Source: Simiduia sp. 21SJ11W-1
GTDB taxonomy: Bacteria; Pseudomonadota; Gammaproteobacteria; Pseudomonadales; Cellvibrionaceae
NCBI RefSeq assembly: GCF_024138675.1
Contig: NZ_CP090959.1
Span: 2,635,501-2,699,500, forward strand
DNA length: 64,000 nt
Direction: 5' to 3'
The notes under the pieces are model-generated. The model was not told where the DNA came from, made no database searches, and saw only the letters and a list, made by a program, of their open reading frames with translations. A program made the translations under genes and the position numbers. Below, piece after piece: positions 48,958 to 58,504 of the stretch (position 1 is its first letter; each line of letters starts with the position of its first letter).

Positions 48958-49014
48958 CGCACGGGGCGGCCTTATTGCCAGGCGCAAGCCTGCATCACCA
49001 ACGTTGGAAACACG

Positions 49015-49398
49015 ATGGCGCAAAACATTAAACGCTGGGCATTAATCGCAGCCTTGGCCTTAGGCCTGATTGCCTGTGCCTGCGCGCTTGCGTTTATTTT
49101 GCTGTGCGGGCTTACGCCCTCGGTGATGGTGTACAACCAAAGCCAATGGCCGCTTTCACACATCCGCGTTGAGCTGCCCGCCAAAACCCTGCACTTTGAA
49201 AACCTGGCACCGGGCGAAGAGGCGCGCGCGTTTTACGATGCCAACCAACCCAAGGGCAGCTACCGCATAAAGTTACACCGCAATAATTTGCCGCTGGCAA
49301 CAGATTGCGGCTACATCACAAGTGGCGAATGGGGCAAGCGGGTGCACATTGTGGTAAACGACACCCGCGTGAGTTGCCGCGAGCAGCTGCACTATTAA
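49015..49398 (+). CDS. Hypothetical single-pass membrane protein
   Basis: 127 aa, not recognised. One N-terminal TM helix (WALIAALALGLIACACALAFILLC, about residues 8-31) precedes a small beta-rich domain (VMVYNQSQWPLSHIRVELPA ... YRIKLHRNN), probably periplasmic, with two Cys (DCGYI, VSCREQ) that may pair. The start ATG follows TTGGAAACACG. It may be the third gene of the antiporter operon, 57 nt after the oxidoreductase. Confidence 0.65.
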   Translation: MAQNIKRWALIAALALGLIACACALAFILLCGLTPSVMVYNQSQWPLSHIRVELPAKTLHFENLAPGEEARAFYDANQPKGSYRIKLHRNNLPLATDCGYITSGEWGKRVHIVVNDTRVSCREQLHY

Positions 49399-49474
49399 TT
49401 GGGCCGTGTTTAACGGCGGTATTTAACGAAAGGATTGAGAACAAGAATTGAGAGGCATCGGCGTTTTGGCGCCG

Positions 49475-51835
49475 CTAGCTGGTTGAGTGCCCCAACTGTC
49501 GGCTCACTTCCGCCAGGCATTGATGCAAAGCATCCAGGGTAATGGGTTTACTTAATACACTGTTCATACCGGCATCGAGCGACATTTGAGTGAACTCATC
49601 CAGTGCGTGCGCAGTAAGCGCTACAATATATTGCGCCGGCAAATTGTGTGTTTGCTCGTAGGCGCGAATAGCACGCGTGGCCTCCCATCCGTTAAGTTCC
49701 GGCATTTCACAATCCATTAAAATCAGATCTGCACTTTGATCTTGCTGATAGGCATCAAATAACAGCTGGCCGTTATCAAACAACTTGAACACGTGGCCAA
49801 TTTTTCCAAGCAATAACGAGATGACTTTTTGGTTTACCTTGTCGTCTTCTGCCACCCAAATATTAAGCGGCGTGAATACAGCCTCAACAACCGCCTTATT
49901 TGGGCGCTCGGGTTTTTCACTGGCAACCTCTAGCGGCAACACCAGGGTAAACACGGAGCCCTTACCCAGCTCACTCACCAGCTCGATTTTGCCATCCATC
50001 AAGGCCGTAAGCCGCTGACAAATAGCAAGCCCCAAGCCGGTACCGGCAGCACGCGCGCCCTTTGCGCCCACCTGTACAAATTCGCTGAAGAGCTTTTCGC
50101 TATCTTCTTGGCTCATGCCGGCGCCGGTATCTTCAACCGAAATGCACAGCGCGCTATCGCGCATGGCGGCGCGCACAGTGATCTGCCCATACTCGGTAAA
50201 CTTCATGGCATTGCCAATTAAGTTCAGCAGCATCTGCCGAATGCGATGGGCATCGCCCTGCATGTATTTGGGCAGCTCGTCGGCAATCGAGACTTCCAGC
50301 GCCAACCCCTTTTCTGCCGCACTGGCTTTAAAAATACTCACCGTATCTGTGAGCAATTCACGAGGGCTGAAGGGCCTGGGGTTCAGCTCCATTTTGCCGG
50401 CTTCTATTTTCGAGAAATCAAGAATGTCGTTAATAATGCTCAGCAATCCACCGGCGGCGTTGCGAATAATATCCACCCGCTCCCGATCGTCTGCGCCCAA
50501 TTGGCTGGATTGCAAAATCTCCGACATCCCGATAATGGCATTCATGGGTGTGCGAATTTCATGACTCATGGTGGCCAAAAATCGGCTCTTGGCCTGACTG
50601 GCTTCCATTGCTTGCTCGCGCGCAAGCTCCAGTGCCTCGTTGTTGTGCTCTAACGCCTCGCGGCTTTTCAAGAGCTTTGCACGGTTGCGCCCCAACAACA
50701 GCAGCAAGCCCACCACCGCAACCAGCGCAATACCCACCGCACCCAGCAACATAGTTTGGGTGGTAATAATGGATTGCTGCTTGCGGGTGGTTGCGGTTTC
50801 TGCATCAAGCTTTTGGGTAAGCGATTCCAGCAACGCCTGGCGCTCACTGATTTGCCCGCCCAATGCGTTTAGCTCGGCCAATGCCTGATCGCGCTGCTGA
50901 CGCGATTGATTCGCCTGTAAAACGGCCTGCTCGGCAGCCTGCGCCGAGGCCTCGGCTTTGGCACGCGCACTGGAAGTTTCTGCAGCCAGCGCAGCTATAC
51001 GCTCATCCAGCGCAGCTATGGCGCTCTCTCTGGCTTTTACATCGCGATTGCGGGCGGCCACCTCACCTTCTGCACGGTTTAATTGCTGCGCTTTTTCCGC
51101 CAACTCTTGGGTGCGCTGGCGAATCTGGCGGTTAATGGCAGCAAGTTCGGCATTGGCCGCCTGCAGCTGCAGTGCCAGCTCACGCGCGCGGGATTCGCTG
51201 GCTTCAAGCTCCTGCTCTTTGGCCTCAAACAGCGCGACTACATCAAGCTCTGTACCGCCAAGCAATAAGATATCCGGCCCAAGGGTGAGCGAGGCCTGCA
51301 ATATATTGGGGCGGTTGATTTCGAAACTGAGCTTGCCCTTGGCAGAATCCACAATGTTGATCATAACCTGGCTGCGATCTACCGCTTTATCTGATACCAC
51401 CAATAGCTGCCTGGCTTTCGCCTGGGGCAACAAGGCCTCAAGCTGTGCCAAGCGCCCAGGCGCCACCACCAACACGGCCGGTGCATTCACCTGCTGCCAG
51501 CTATCAACGGTTACCACCTCTACTGCCATGGCGCGAATGCGCTTTTGGGCAAGGCCAGATACCAATGCGCTTTTAAGTGACGGTTGCGCGCCTAACAGCG
51601 CAAATGTGAGTGTTTTGCCGTCTTCCTCGGGCCAATAGGTGTGCAGCGCAAAGTTATACACCAGCGCCGCTTTGATATCGTGCCGCTCTTGTGCCGCAGC
51701 GGGGCTTGGCCCTACACACCATGTAACAACCAAACCCACCACCCATACGAAAAGCCGCTGTTTTATCTTGCATAAAACAGCGGGCTGCCTAACTCGGCTA
51801 ACGCTAACAGGCTTTGGGTGCGCGAAGGCAGGCAT
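49475..51835 (-). CDS. Hybrid sensor histidine kinase with YfiR-like (DUF4154) sensor domain
   Basis: 786-aa hybrid kinase: signal/TM segment ([15 protein letters not shown]), periplasmic YfiR/DUF4154 domain (about 55-190, [17 protein letters not shown] ... [27 protein letters not shown]), a long coiled coil (about 205-345), a TM helix ([21 protein letters not shown]), HisKA ([13 protein letters not shown], phospho-His), HATPase ([12 protein letters not shown]) and a C-terminal receiver ([22 protein letters not shown]). YfiR-domain kinases usually sit beside a TonB receptor, as here; sensing of receptor-derived or redox signals is plausible. No separate output regulator is adjacent. Confidence 0.93.
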   Translation of the reverse strand: MPAFAHPKPVSVSRVRQPAVLCKIKQRLFVWVVGLVVTWCVGPSPAAAQERHDIKAALVYNFALHTYWPEEDGKTLTFALLGAQPSLKSALVSGLAQKRIRAMAVEVVTVDSWQQVNAPAVLVVAPGRLAQLEALLPQAKARQLLVVSDKAVDRSQVMINIVDSAKGKLSFEINRPNILQASLTLGPDILLLGGTELDVVALFEAKEQELEASESRARELALQLQAANAELAAINRQIRQRTQELAEKAQQLNRAEGEVAARNRDVKARESAIAALDERIAALAAETSSARAKAEASAQAAEQAVLQANQSRQQRDQALAELNALGGQISERQALLESLTQKLDAETATTRKQQSIITTQTMLLGAVGIALVAVVGLLLLLGRNRAKLLKSREALEHNNEALELAREQAMEASQAKSRFLATMSHEIRTPMNAIIGMSEILQSSQLGADDRERVDIIRNAAGGLLSIINDILDFSKIEAGKMELNPRPFSPRELLTDTVSIFKASAAEKGLALEVSIADELPKYMQGDAHRIRQMLLNLIGNAMKFTEYGQITVRAAMRDSALCISVEDTGAGMSQEDSEKLFSEFVQVGAKGARAAGTGLGLAICQRLTALMDGKIELVSELGKGSVFTLVLPLEVASEKPERPNKAVVEAVFTPLNIWVAEDDKVNQKVISLLLGKIGHVFKLFDNGQLLFDAYQQDQSADLILMDCEMPELNGWEATRAIRAYEQTHNLPAQYIVALTAHALDEFTQMSLDAGMNSVLSKPITLDALHQCLAEVSRQLGHSTS

Positions 51836-52016
51836 CGCGGGTTCCGGACAATTCAGCTTAGAAGCAAGGAGTATAGGCCATCAGGCGGGAGACACCGCGC
51901 ATTGCTACCTAGCACAAATGTTTAAAATTGCACGGACAAATTAACAGGCTAAGCTGAATACATAATCTGGGCTGCAGTATTCAGCCCCTATAACTAAAAA
52001 TAGCCTTGGGTCGACC

Positions 52017-54278
52017 ATGACGCCTGCACACAGCGATCTCACGTATCAACAACTCACACTAGGCCGGACCAACAAAGGCCTGCAGTGGTCAACCGGGGCA
52101 AGCTTGCGCCGCAAAGCCTGCCTGAGCCTGCTGGGTGCAACACTGCTGGCCAGCGCACCCGCCCTTGCAAACAAGGCGGCCACAAGCCTGTTTGAGCTAA
52201 GCCTTGAAGAACTCACAAGCCTGAGTGTTTCTGCGGCCTCCAAGCAGCAGGAATCTTTGCTGGATGCCTCGGCCACCACTTACGTATTCACCGCAGAAGA
52301 AATCAAACTCTATGGCTGGCGCACCTTGGCCGATGTACTGCGCGCAGTACCCAATACGGATTTCAGCTACAACTACGAAACCACCAGCTTCAACCAGCGC
52401 GGTTTCACCGGCGACGGCAAGCAAACCCTGATTCTGGTAAACGGCGTTGAAAACAACGAAGTGTTCGATTTCAACGCCCAACTGCGCGGCTGGTATGGCG
52501 CCAATGAGATTCAACGTATTGAAATACTCATGGGCCCCAACTCCACGCTCTACGGCAGTTCTGCGCTATTTGGGGTGGTAAACATTGTTACCCGCAGCCA
52601 AGGGGCAGCTAATTCCACTGGCAACCTGCGGGTCTCCTACGATGAAGCCAACAACCTTATGGCCGAGGCCAGTAGCGTAAAGGTAAGTGATAATTACCGG
52701 CTGGGCGCTACGTTCAGCGTGCGAAAATTCGAAAACGACTGGCCGCAAGTGAAAGAGTTCACCACCCGCGATGACGATTTTTCCCGCACCAAAACTACAG
52801 ACCCGTTCCGGGACAAAAATCCGGAAAACGTGCGCCTGCTGGATGAAACCTACAGTTTCGACAGTTACCTGGAAATTCACGATTTTTACGCAGGCGTGCG
52901 CTCACAACTGCAAGATGGCACCCAGGGGCTGGATCGCACCCGCTTTCAATGGGGCGAAAATACCGGCCAAACCCGGCGCCATACCGCCTTTGTGGGCTAC
53001 AACTGGCAAAGCGAACAATGGGCTTGGGAAAATCGCCTAAGCTACAGGGAATCTACCCGCGACTTCACCTTTTCGCGTTTGAATAACGTCAATATCAACG
53101 CAAACTTTGTGGATTTCTTTCAAGAACTTTGGGGCGTGGATTTAAGTGCATTCCCGCAAGCTACAGACTTCAGCGACCTATCGGTATTGCTTTCCGGGGT
53201 GTTTAGCGATCAAGGCAAAGAAACCGCCTGGCAATCCACTTTCGATTACATAGGCTTTGACGACATAAAACTGAAAGTGGGTGTAGATGTAAAAGATAAA
53301 TCCTACACATCTTCATTTGCACAGGAAAACAGATCCCGACCTAGCCTTAGCAGCTTTAACGATGCTCCCAGCTACCGCGTCAGCTCACTCTACGGGCAAA
53401 TTGACTACCAAATTATTCCAGACAAACTCAAAATGGTCGCCGGTGTAAGAACCACTCACGACAACAATCCCTTTGCAGACGAGAAAAATTTTGTAACGCC
53501 CAGGCTATCGCTTATTTACCGTCCGGGTGCCGAACAATCTGTGCGCTTCACCTACAACGAAGGGTTCCGCCAGGAATACCGCAACGACTTCCCCATCACG
53601 CCTGAATACATGACCATGTATGAGCTGCAATACAGCCTGCAAAAGCAACTGGACAATGGCGAGGGTTCTTACTACTTAAGCGTTACGCCCTACCATATGA
53701 AATCAAAAGGTTTAATTCGCGAATCACTGAACCCCGACCAGAACGCACGTGCGCGCGTGATCATATCCAACGGTGCCGACTACAACATATCGGGTGTTGA
53801 AAGCCTCCTTCGCTTGCGCCAGGGCCGCTGGTCTTGGCTGCTTGGCATGCGCTACCTTGCAAGCGGCGAGGTAGACGTAAAGCTGCTACAGGAAGATCAG
53901 GAAAAGATCCTCAAAGACGTACCCCGCTACAAGTTCCAACTGGGCTTAGGTTACGGCTTTGAATACCTGACCACCTCGGTATTTCTGGACTACTGGGCCA
54001 GCAGCCAAACAGAAACCGTATACGCAGATCACCGCACCTTTACCGTAGGCAACAGCACACTACCGGCAAAAGAAATTCTGAAAACAGACAAGCTGCTTCT
54101 GGTTAATCTCACCATCAGCAGTAAAGATTTTGAAGTAGACGATGCCAGCTACCGTGTGTTTCTAGAGGCATACAACCTGCTGGATAACACAAACTACCAC
54201 GTAAACCTGGACAACTCCCCAGTGCAGTACATGCAACCGCCACGCACACTGCGCTTTGGGTTCGAGCTTGCATACTAG
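52017..54278 (+). CDS. TonB-dependent outer-membrane receptor
   Basis: 753-aa receptor, divergent from the YfiR-domain kinase across a 180-nt shared promoter region. Seen: signal peptide (ACLSLLGATLLASAPALA), an EELTSLSVSAASKQQ TonB-box-like start, plug (RTLADVLRAVPN ... RGFTGDGKQTLILVNGV ... QRIEILMGPNSTLYGSSALFGVVNIVTR) and barrel. The SVSAASKQQESLLDA type plug is the class found with YfiR kinases. Ligand unknown. AT content is a little higher than that of its neighbours. Confidence 0.92.
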   Translation: MTPAHSDLTYQQLTLGRTNKGLQWSTGASLRRKACLSLLGATLLASAPALANKAATSLFELSLEELTSLSVSAASKQQESLLDASATTYVFTAEEIKLYGWRTLADVLRAVPNTDFSYNYETTSFNQRGFTGDGKQTLILVNGVENNEVFDFNAQLRGWYGANEIQRIEILMGPNSTLYGSSALFGVVNIVTRSQGAANSTGNLRVSYDEANNLMAEASSVKVSDNYRLGATFSVRKFENDWPQVKEFTTRDDDFSRTKTTDPFRDKNPENVRLLDETYSFDSYLEIHDFYAGVRSQLQDGTQGLDRTRFQWGENTGQTRRHTAFVGYNWQSEQWAWENRLSYRESTRDFTFSRLNNVNINANFVDFFQELWGVDLSAFPQATDFSDLSVLLSGVFSDQGKETAWQSTFDYIGFDDIKLKVGVDVKDKSYTSSFAQENRSRPSLSSFNDAPSYRVSSLYGQIDYQIIPDKLKMVAGVRTTHDNNPFADEKNFVTPRLSLIYRPGAEQSVRFTYNEGFRQEYRNDFPITPEYMTMYELQYSLQKQLDNGEGSYYLSVTPYHMKSKGLIRESLNPDQNARARVIISNGADYNISGVESLLRLRQGRWSWLLGMRYLASGEVDVKLLQEDQEKILKDVPRYKFQLGLGYGFEYLTTSVFLDYWASSQTETVYADHRTFTVGNSTLPAKEILKTDKLLLVNLTISSKDFEVDDASYRVFLEAYNLLDNTNYHVNLDNSPVQYMQPPRTLRFGFELAY

Positions 54279-54343
54279 CGACTTTCTCTGCCCACGCCTT
54301 GCAGGTAAGATAACCGGCCAACCAAGCGCACAAGGCACACCGA

Positions 54344-54925
54344 GTGAACGCACTGCACGGCATTATTTTTGATTTAGACGGCACCCTGGTAGATTCCAAA
54401 CTGGATTTCCCCGCCATGCGCGCAGAGCTTGGCCTGCCAGCAGGCACCGGCCTGCTGGAGCACTTGGCAAGCCTTGAAGACCAAACACAACGCACCCAAA
54501 CCCAGGCAGTGATTGAACGCCACGAATTACAAGGCGCCCAAGCTGCCAGCTGGATAACCGGCGCACAAGCCGCACTGCACACACTGGCCAATGCCGGCAT
54601 TCCCATGGCCATTGTTACCCGCAACATGCAAAGCGCCACCCAACAGATGGTAAAAAGGCTTGGCATTCCCATCCGCCTGATCATCACCCGCGAAGACTGC
54701 ACCCACGTCAAACCCCACCCAGAGGGTTTGCTGCGCGTAGCCAACCAATGGCAAATCGCCCCCGAGAAACTCGCCTACCTGGGCGACTACACCTTCGATC
54801 TGCAAGCCGCCAAACGCGCCGGCATGCAAGCGTGGCTATGGCGCAACGAACACAACGCCGCATTTGAAAGTGAGGCAGATAAAGTATTCAGCGAATATGA
54901 AACCCTGGTGCGGGAGTTTATTTAG
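54344..54925 (+). CDS. HAD superfamily hydrolase, phosphoglycolate-phosphatase-like
   Basis: 193-aa cytoplasmic phosphatase. Motif I FDLDGTLVDS (nucleophile Asp10, acid Asp12), motif II IVTRN, the lysine in VKPHPE, and motif IV GDYTFD are all present. The GTG start at 54344 has AAGG 8 nt upstream; no in-frame ATG precedes the fold. Substrate unknown. Its last codons (CGGGAGTTTATTTAG) recur at 56343 inside the toxin array as part of a 118-bp direct repeat. Confidence 0.88.
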   Translation: MNALHGIIFDLDGTLVDSKLDFPAMRAELGLPAGTGLLEHLASLEDQTQRTQTQAVIERHELQGAQAASWITGAQAALHTLANAGIPMAIVTRNMQSATQQMVKRLGIPIRLIITREDCTHVKPHPEGLLRVANQWQIAPEKLAYLGDYTFDLQAAKRAGMQAWLWRNEHNAAFESEADKVFSEYETLVREFI

Positions 54926-55028
54926 TGGCAGTGGGAAACAGCGGTTTTGGGTAGCGACGTGTACCTGTGGGATTTGGTTGATGGGTTATCTGCTCATGAG
55001 GCTATGTGGCTGACACAGAAGTTTGAAC
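54911..55028. repeat. 118-bp direct repeat, copy 1 (includes the 3' end of the HAD gene)
   Basis: Aligns without gaps to 56343-56460 with about 108 of 118 bases identical. It begins in the last five codons of the HAD gene and continues through non-coding sequence with the shared GTAGCGACGTGTACCTGTGG and CATGAGGCTATGTGGCTG stretches. A shorter relative is at 58337-58370. Confidence 0.9.
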
Positions 55029-55061
55029 GCACTCTGAAAAACTGGACAATAGGTATTCCTT

Positions 55062-55412
55062 TTATTCCGCTACATACGCATTAATCTCACATTCAAACCT
55101 AGCTGGCTGACTTTCGCCATATGAAACAATAAAAATTATTTCATTTCTAGTTAAAAAGTATAACTTACTGCCTCTTGCCGTACCTCTATATATACAAAGT
55201 GAACCCAATCGTGTTTTTTCCGTATTTAAAGATCGAACCACATCATCAGGAGCTAGATTACTGCTAGCTTGGTTGATTTCGGCAATTGGTCGAAGTTCAC
55301 TCGGACTGAAGCTAAACCGTCCTAATTTGATATGGTCTAGATCCGCGTTAATCAACGCTGGCTCTACGCCATCGTAAACGCAGATGTCTGTAGGTAATGT
55401 TGTTAATTTCAT
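55062..55412 (-). CDS. Putative immunity protein for the TNT-type toxin
   Basis: 116 aa, not recognised by family; small, soluble, no signal. Position directly behind the toxin gene is the immunity position used by the other cassettes. Its ATG (55412) overlaps the -1-frame toxin stop as ATGA, the same coupling seen in the first cassette. GC content is near 40%, far below the chromosome average, like the toxin end it follows. Confidence 0.75.
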   Translation of the reverse strand: MKLTTLPTDICVYDGVEPALINADLDHIKLGRFSFSPSELRPIAEINQASSNLAPDDVVRSLNTEKTRLGSLCIYRGTARGSKLYFLTRNEIIFIVSYGESQPARFECEINAYVAE

Positions 55413-56214
55413 ATTATTTCAACTAAATACCCTTCTTTGACCAACGTCTCAATATCCGCAGGAAGTTCGTACTGCATTCGCTTTCCTTTTTTCCGAACCA
55501 GGGAATTGCCTTCCCGGCTTTGACATCAGGAATTTCCTTTTTCACTATATATTTCTTAAGAATTTTGTTTTTCGTGCCATCGGGTAATGCTCTGTTTTCA
55601 AATGGTTCATTTAGTCCTGCGGTAAATGTACCCGCATCTCTAAACTCCCCAGACTTTTCATCGATAAAACCTCCAAATCTATCAATTTTTTTAGGGGGTT
55701 TTAGAGATATATTTTTGGTAGATATGGCACCACCATTCGGGGGCCAGCCACCATTTAAACCTTTTTTGTTAAAAAATGACTCCAACTCCTTCCAGTTTTC
55801 TTGCTGAAACAGCTTATAAGCCCTCTCGGCATCCGGGCCGCCACTTTTAAACTCTTTAACTGATTTTTTAAAGTCATTGTAGCTGACAAATCGCGGAGAA
55901 TCGTAGCTAAATCCCACGCTATTATCGTTGTTGTTTTTGCTGTTAGACTTTGATTTCCTATCCGCCGCATCCATATCCGTCTTCAGATCATCAAAGCTCT
56001 TCTTCGCAGCTTTAGCGGCTTGTTTGGCGCGGGCTTTGGTGTGGGCGGCGAGTTGTTTGCTGGCTTTGGCGAAGTCTACCAGCAGTTCGCCGAGCTTTTT
56101 AAACTTGGTCATGTGGCGGGCTTTGCTGCCCATAGAGGCCACAGCGCCTACACCGCCGCTTACGGCTGCCAGAATTGCCGTGAGGATGATTTCAAAGGCG
56201 GCACCGCCGCCCAT
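55409..56214 (-). CDS. Orphan cassette 5: TNT-type NAD+ glycohydrolase toxin requiring a -1 frameshift
   Basis: The shared MGGGAAFEI block (about residues 1-80) is followed by a TNT-like domain: WPPNGGAISTKNISLKPP, DRFGGFIDEKSGEFRDAGTF (catalytic Arg), FENRALPDGTKNKI and IPWFG. In the zero frame the protein then runs KKESECS... to a TAG at 55425 (263 aa) and lacks the expected C-terminal Gln motif. In the -1 frame, entered at A_AAA_AAG (55492-55486), it reads GKRMQYELPADIETLVKEGY LVEII and ends at TGA 55411-55409 (268 aa), supplying the conserved QY. TNT domains hydrolyse NAD+. The coordinates given are for the frameshifted product. Confidence 0.8.
55486..55492 (-). promoter_or_regulatory. 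Candidate -1 ribosomal frameshift heptamer A_AAA_AAG
   Basis: On the minus strand the zero-frame codons are GGA AAA AAG GAA, giving the same slippery heptamer as E. coli dnaX. A GGGAA/TTCCC hairpin lies just upstream (about 55500-55515), and GCAG/CTGC arms lie about 12-30 nt downstream. A six-A run can also simply have lost one A, so recoding is not proven. Confidence 0.55.
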
Positions 56215-56345
56215 TTCTGTGAGTTCGATGGCGTGTTGGGCTTTGGCCCTTTTTACCTATTTAGCCGCATGCGAAGTTTTTGAGATCATGGCGCAGGGTG
56301 ATATCGCAAGTAAGGCGGTTTAATTCACTCCGCCCCCTTTACCGG
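56215..56345 (-). repeat. Decayed upstream leader of cassette 5
   Basis: Homologous to the coding sequence just upstream of MGGG in the full-length toxin (LRQDLKNFAWDYAKAQHAIELTE), but with stops (TAG before KRAKAQHAIELTE). It ends in the array-wide motif GCAAGTAAGGCGGTTTAATTC. Confidence 0.75.
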
Positions 56346-56460
56346 GAGTTTATTTAGTGGCAGTGGGGAACAGCGAGCTTGGGTAGCGACGTGTACCTGT
56401 GGGATTTTGTTGATGGGTTATCTGCCCATGAGGCTATGTGGCTGCCAGAGAATTTTTAAC
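56343..56460. repeat. 118-bp direct repeat, copy 2
   Basis: Second copy of 54911-55028, including the last HAD codons and stop without the gene. The two copies bracket cassette 5. Confidence 0.9.
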
Positions 56461-56530
56461 ACCTTATTTTTTAGGTCTTGCCGAAGGGTGGTATCGCAAG
56501 CAAGGCAGTTTAATTCACTCAGACCCCGTT
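56461..56530 (-). repeat. Bare cassette-leader remnant
   Basis: AGGTCTTGCCGAAGGGTGGT and GCAAGCAAGGCAGTTTAATTC match the 5' leader of the cassettes, but no MGGG block follows. It looks like the scar of a lost cassette. Confidence 0.6.
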
Positions 56531-56550
56531 ACACTCCAGTTATCCGCCAA

Positions 56551-57039
56551 TTACAAACAACGCTTTAAGGCTGGCAATACTTGATCTGCAATAGCTTCTC
56601 TCGGAATTTGAAAGGATTGCGGTGCAATATCCGTAATATGATCTAGGCGACTATAGTTTCGTAATGTATAACCTGGATTATTCTCTTCGCAGCAATGCCT
56701 ACTTGGGCTTAAAACCAGCGATTCACCAGAAAATATATCGTCTACAGAAACGTCCCCTGGCTCGGCAGCTACCTTTAGCGGCTTGTTTTGTGCGCCAAGT
56801 TCTAGTTGACCTATAAGCCAACCCAATGAATTAAGTGGAAACTCTTCCTGAGCACACTCTCTTTTCTTTGTAAATATATCCATATAACTCGTCCAGAAAA
56901 TGTAATGTGTTTTAGTTTTATAAAGACAAATTTTATCTCCAGGAAACACCCTATATTTAATCTCTTGGACATACTTCACGCCATCGTCAAGACTTAATGG
57001 ATCAATGATTTTAAAACTTTCAATTATTTTTCTATTCAT
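56551..57039 (-). CDS. Putative immunity protein of cassette 4
   Basis: 162 aa, unrecognised; soluble, acidic, no signal, AT-rich. It starts at the ATG 57039 immediately after the toxin stop (TAG-C-ATG). An in-frame TTG at 57051 overlapping the toxin end is the alternative start. Position and base composition match the other immunity genes. Confidence 0.65.
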   Translation of the reverse strand: MNRKIIESFKIIDPLSLDDGVKYVQEIKYRVFPGDKICLYKTKTHYIFWTSYMDIFTKKRECAQEEFPLNSLGWLIGQLELGAQNKPLKVAAEPGDVSVDDIFSGESLVLSPSRHCCEENNPGYTLRNYSRLDHITDIAPQSFQIPREAIADQVLPALKRCL

Positions 57040-57040
57040 G

Positions 57041-58150
57041 CTAGCTACCAATTGGCACCAAATCTATCGTTACTACAGTTCCGGCTGATTGCAATTGTGA
57101 AAGTGGCGGCGTATTGTAATCCATAGTTAAAGTCTCGACTACTCCATAGTTTCCACCACCTGAAGCCGTATTTGCAGTAAGCCCATTGCCAGTAAACTCT
57201 GTATTGGCACCGATCTCAGTTCGAATACTATGACGCATTAAAAATTTTGATTTTTCAGACTCACTCATTTGGCTGGAAAATCTCTTAACTTCTCGCTGAT
57301 TATACTGATTTCCGCCGCTTGACCAAAATTCCTCCATTTTTGTCGCATATTCGGCTTGGCATTCACTAGACATAACAGAGTCAATCAGGTCAGGATCTGC
57401 CTTTGCTAAATGATTTTTACTAGCATCACTTAAGTTATCCCACGTGGGCACAATGGTATTGTTACCATACTGATCTAGGTTTTCCCCCCTATCAATAATA
57501 TGCATAACATATTCTTTATTGGGATCAAAATTAGATTGCGCACCCAAAACTTGATGGATTAATTTTGGATCAGAAACTGCCGCCTCAAGCTGATCAAATG
57601 AAGTCGTCCAAGCTGGGGCCAGCTTACTCTCCCGCTGAAAAACTAGAGTGGCATCTGGTGATGTATCTTTAGGTTGCACACTAACTAAAAATCTTTCGTT
57701 TGCAGTGGCCCCATTTTCCGCCATCGCAATTAACTCCTGATCTGAATACTTTGGCTTGTATTCAGGCAACCCAGCCTTTCTTCGCTGAATAATTTCTTTC
57801 CGGGCTTCTGCCAGCCTAGCCTTAGCCTCCTCTACAGATTTGATCGGGCGTTTTCTTCTCGGCTTCTCTATAGCCCTTGGCCTCTCCCCCTTCTGAACCG
57901 GGGCGTCCATATCCGTCTTCAAATCATCAAAGCTCTTCTTCGCAGCTTTGGCGGCTTGTTTGGCGCGGGCTTTGGTGTGGGAGGCGAGTTGTTTGCTGGC
58001 TTTGGCGAAGTCTACCAGCAGTTCGCCGAGTTTTTTAAACTTGGTCATGTGGCGGGCTTTGCTGGCCATAGAGGCCACAGCGCCTACGCCGCCGGTTACG
58101 GCTGCCAGAATAGCCGTGAGGATGATTTCAAAGGCGGCACCGCCGCCCAT
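57041..58150 (-). CDS. Orphan cassette 4: polymorphic toxin, unidentified C-terminal domain
   Basis: 369 aa. Residues 1-80 are the shared block (MGGGAAFEIILTAILAAVTG ... DLKTDMDAPVQKGERPRA). The rest is AT-rich and has two parts: a pre-toxin segment (AKARLAEARKEII ... YKPKYSDQELIAMAENGATA ... ERFLV) also found in cassette 2, and a C-terminal domain (IIDRGENLDQYGNNTIVPTWD ... FSSQMSESEKSKFLMRHSIRTEIGANTEFTGNG) that I do not recognise. The N-terminal hydrophobic GGxGA-rich segment matches the toxin-trafficking part of the full-length protein. Without the long N-terminus it is probably silent unless recombined onto the full-length gene. Confidence 0.75.
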   Translation of the reverse strand: MGGGAAFEIILTAILAAVTGGVGAVASMASKARHMTKFKKLGELLVDFAKASKQLASHTKARAKQAAKAAKKSFDDLKTDMDAPVQKGERPRAIEKPRRKRPIKSVEEAKARLAEARKEIIQRRKAGLPEYKPKYSDQELIAMAENGATANERFLVSVQPKDTSPDATLVFQRESKLAPAWTTSFDQLEAAVSDPKLIHQVLGAQSNFDPNKEYVMHIIDRGENLDQYGNNTIVPTWDNLSDASKNHLAKADPDLIDSVMSSECQAEYATKMEEFWSSGGNQYNQREVKRFSSQMSESEKSKFLMRHSIRTEIGANTEFTGNGLTANTASGGGNYGVVETLTMDYNTPPLSQLQSAGTVVTIDLVPIGS

Positions 58151-58277
58151 TTCGGTAAGCTCAATGGCGTGTTGGGCTTTGGCCCTTTTAACTTATTAGC
58201 CGCATGCGAAGTTTTTGAGGTCTTGGCACAGGGTGATGTCGCAAGTAGGGCGGTTTAATTCACTCCGACCCCTTTAT
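58151..58277 (-). repeat. Decayed upstream leader of cassette 4
   Basis: Same leader relic as before cassette 5, with in-frame stops just ahead of the KAQHAIELTE-like codons; it ends in GCAAGTAGGGCGGTTTAATTC. Confidence 0.75.
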
Positions 58278-58336
58278 CCAGACCCCTTTATCCAGACGAT
58301 CCACTTCCCGGATCGCTTGGAAAAATACATCAGCCT

Positions 58337-58480
58337 ATGAGGCTATGTGGTTGACACAGAATTTTGAACACCCTCTATGTGGATGACACAGAATCTTGAA
58401 TACCTTATTTTTGAGATCTTGCTGAAGGGTGGTATCGCAAGCAAGGCAGTTTAATTCACTCCGCCCCCTTTACCGTCATT
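58337..58480 (-). repeat. Bare cassette-leader remnant with partial 118-bp repeat
   Basis: ATGAGGCTATGTGGTTGACACAGAA-type sequence (partial 118-bp repeat), a shorter second CTATGTGG.TGACACAGAA copy, then the leader relic and GCAAGCAAGGCAGTTTAATTC. No MGGG block follows: a second probable deletion scar. Confidence 0.6.
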
Positions 58481-58504
58481 CCAGATCAAGACCAACTATA
58501 CACA

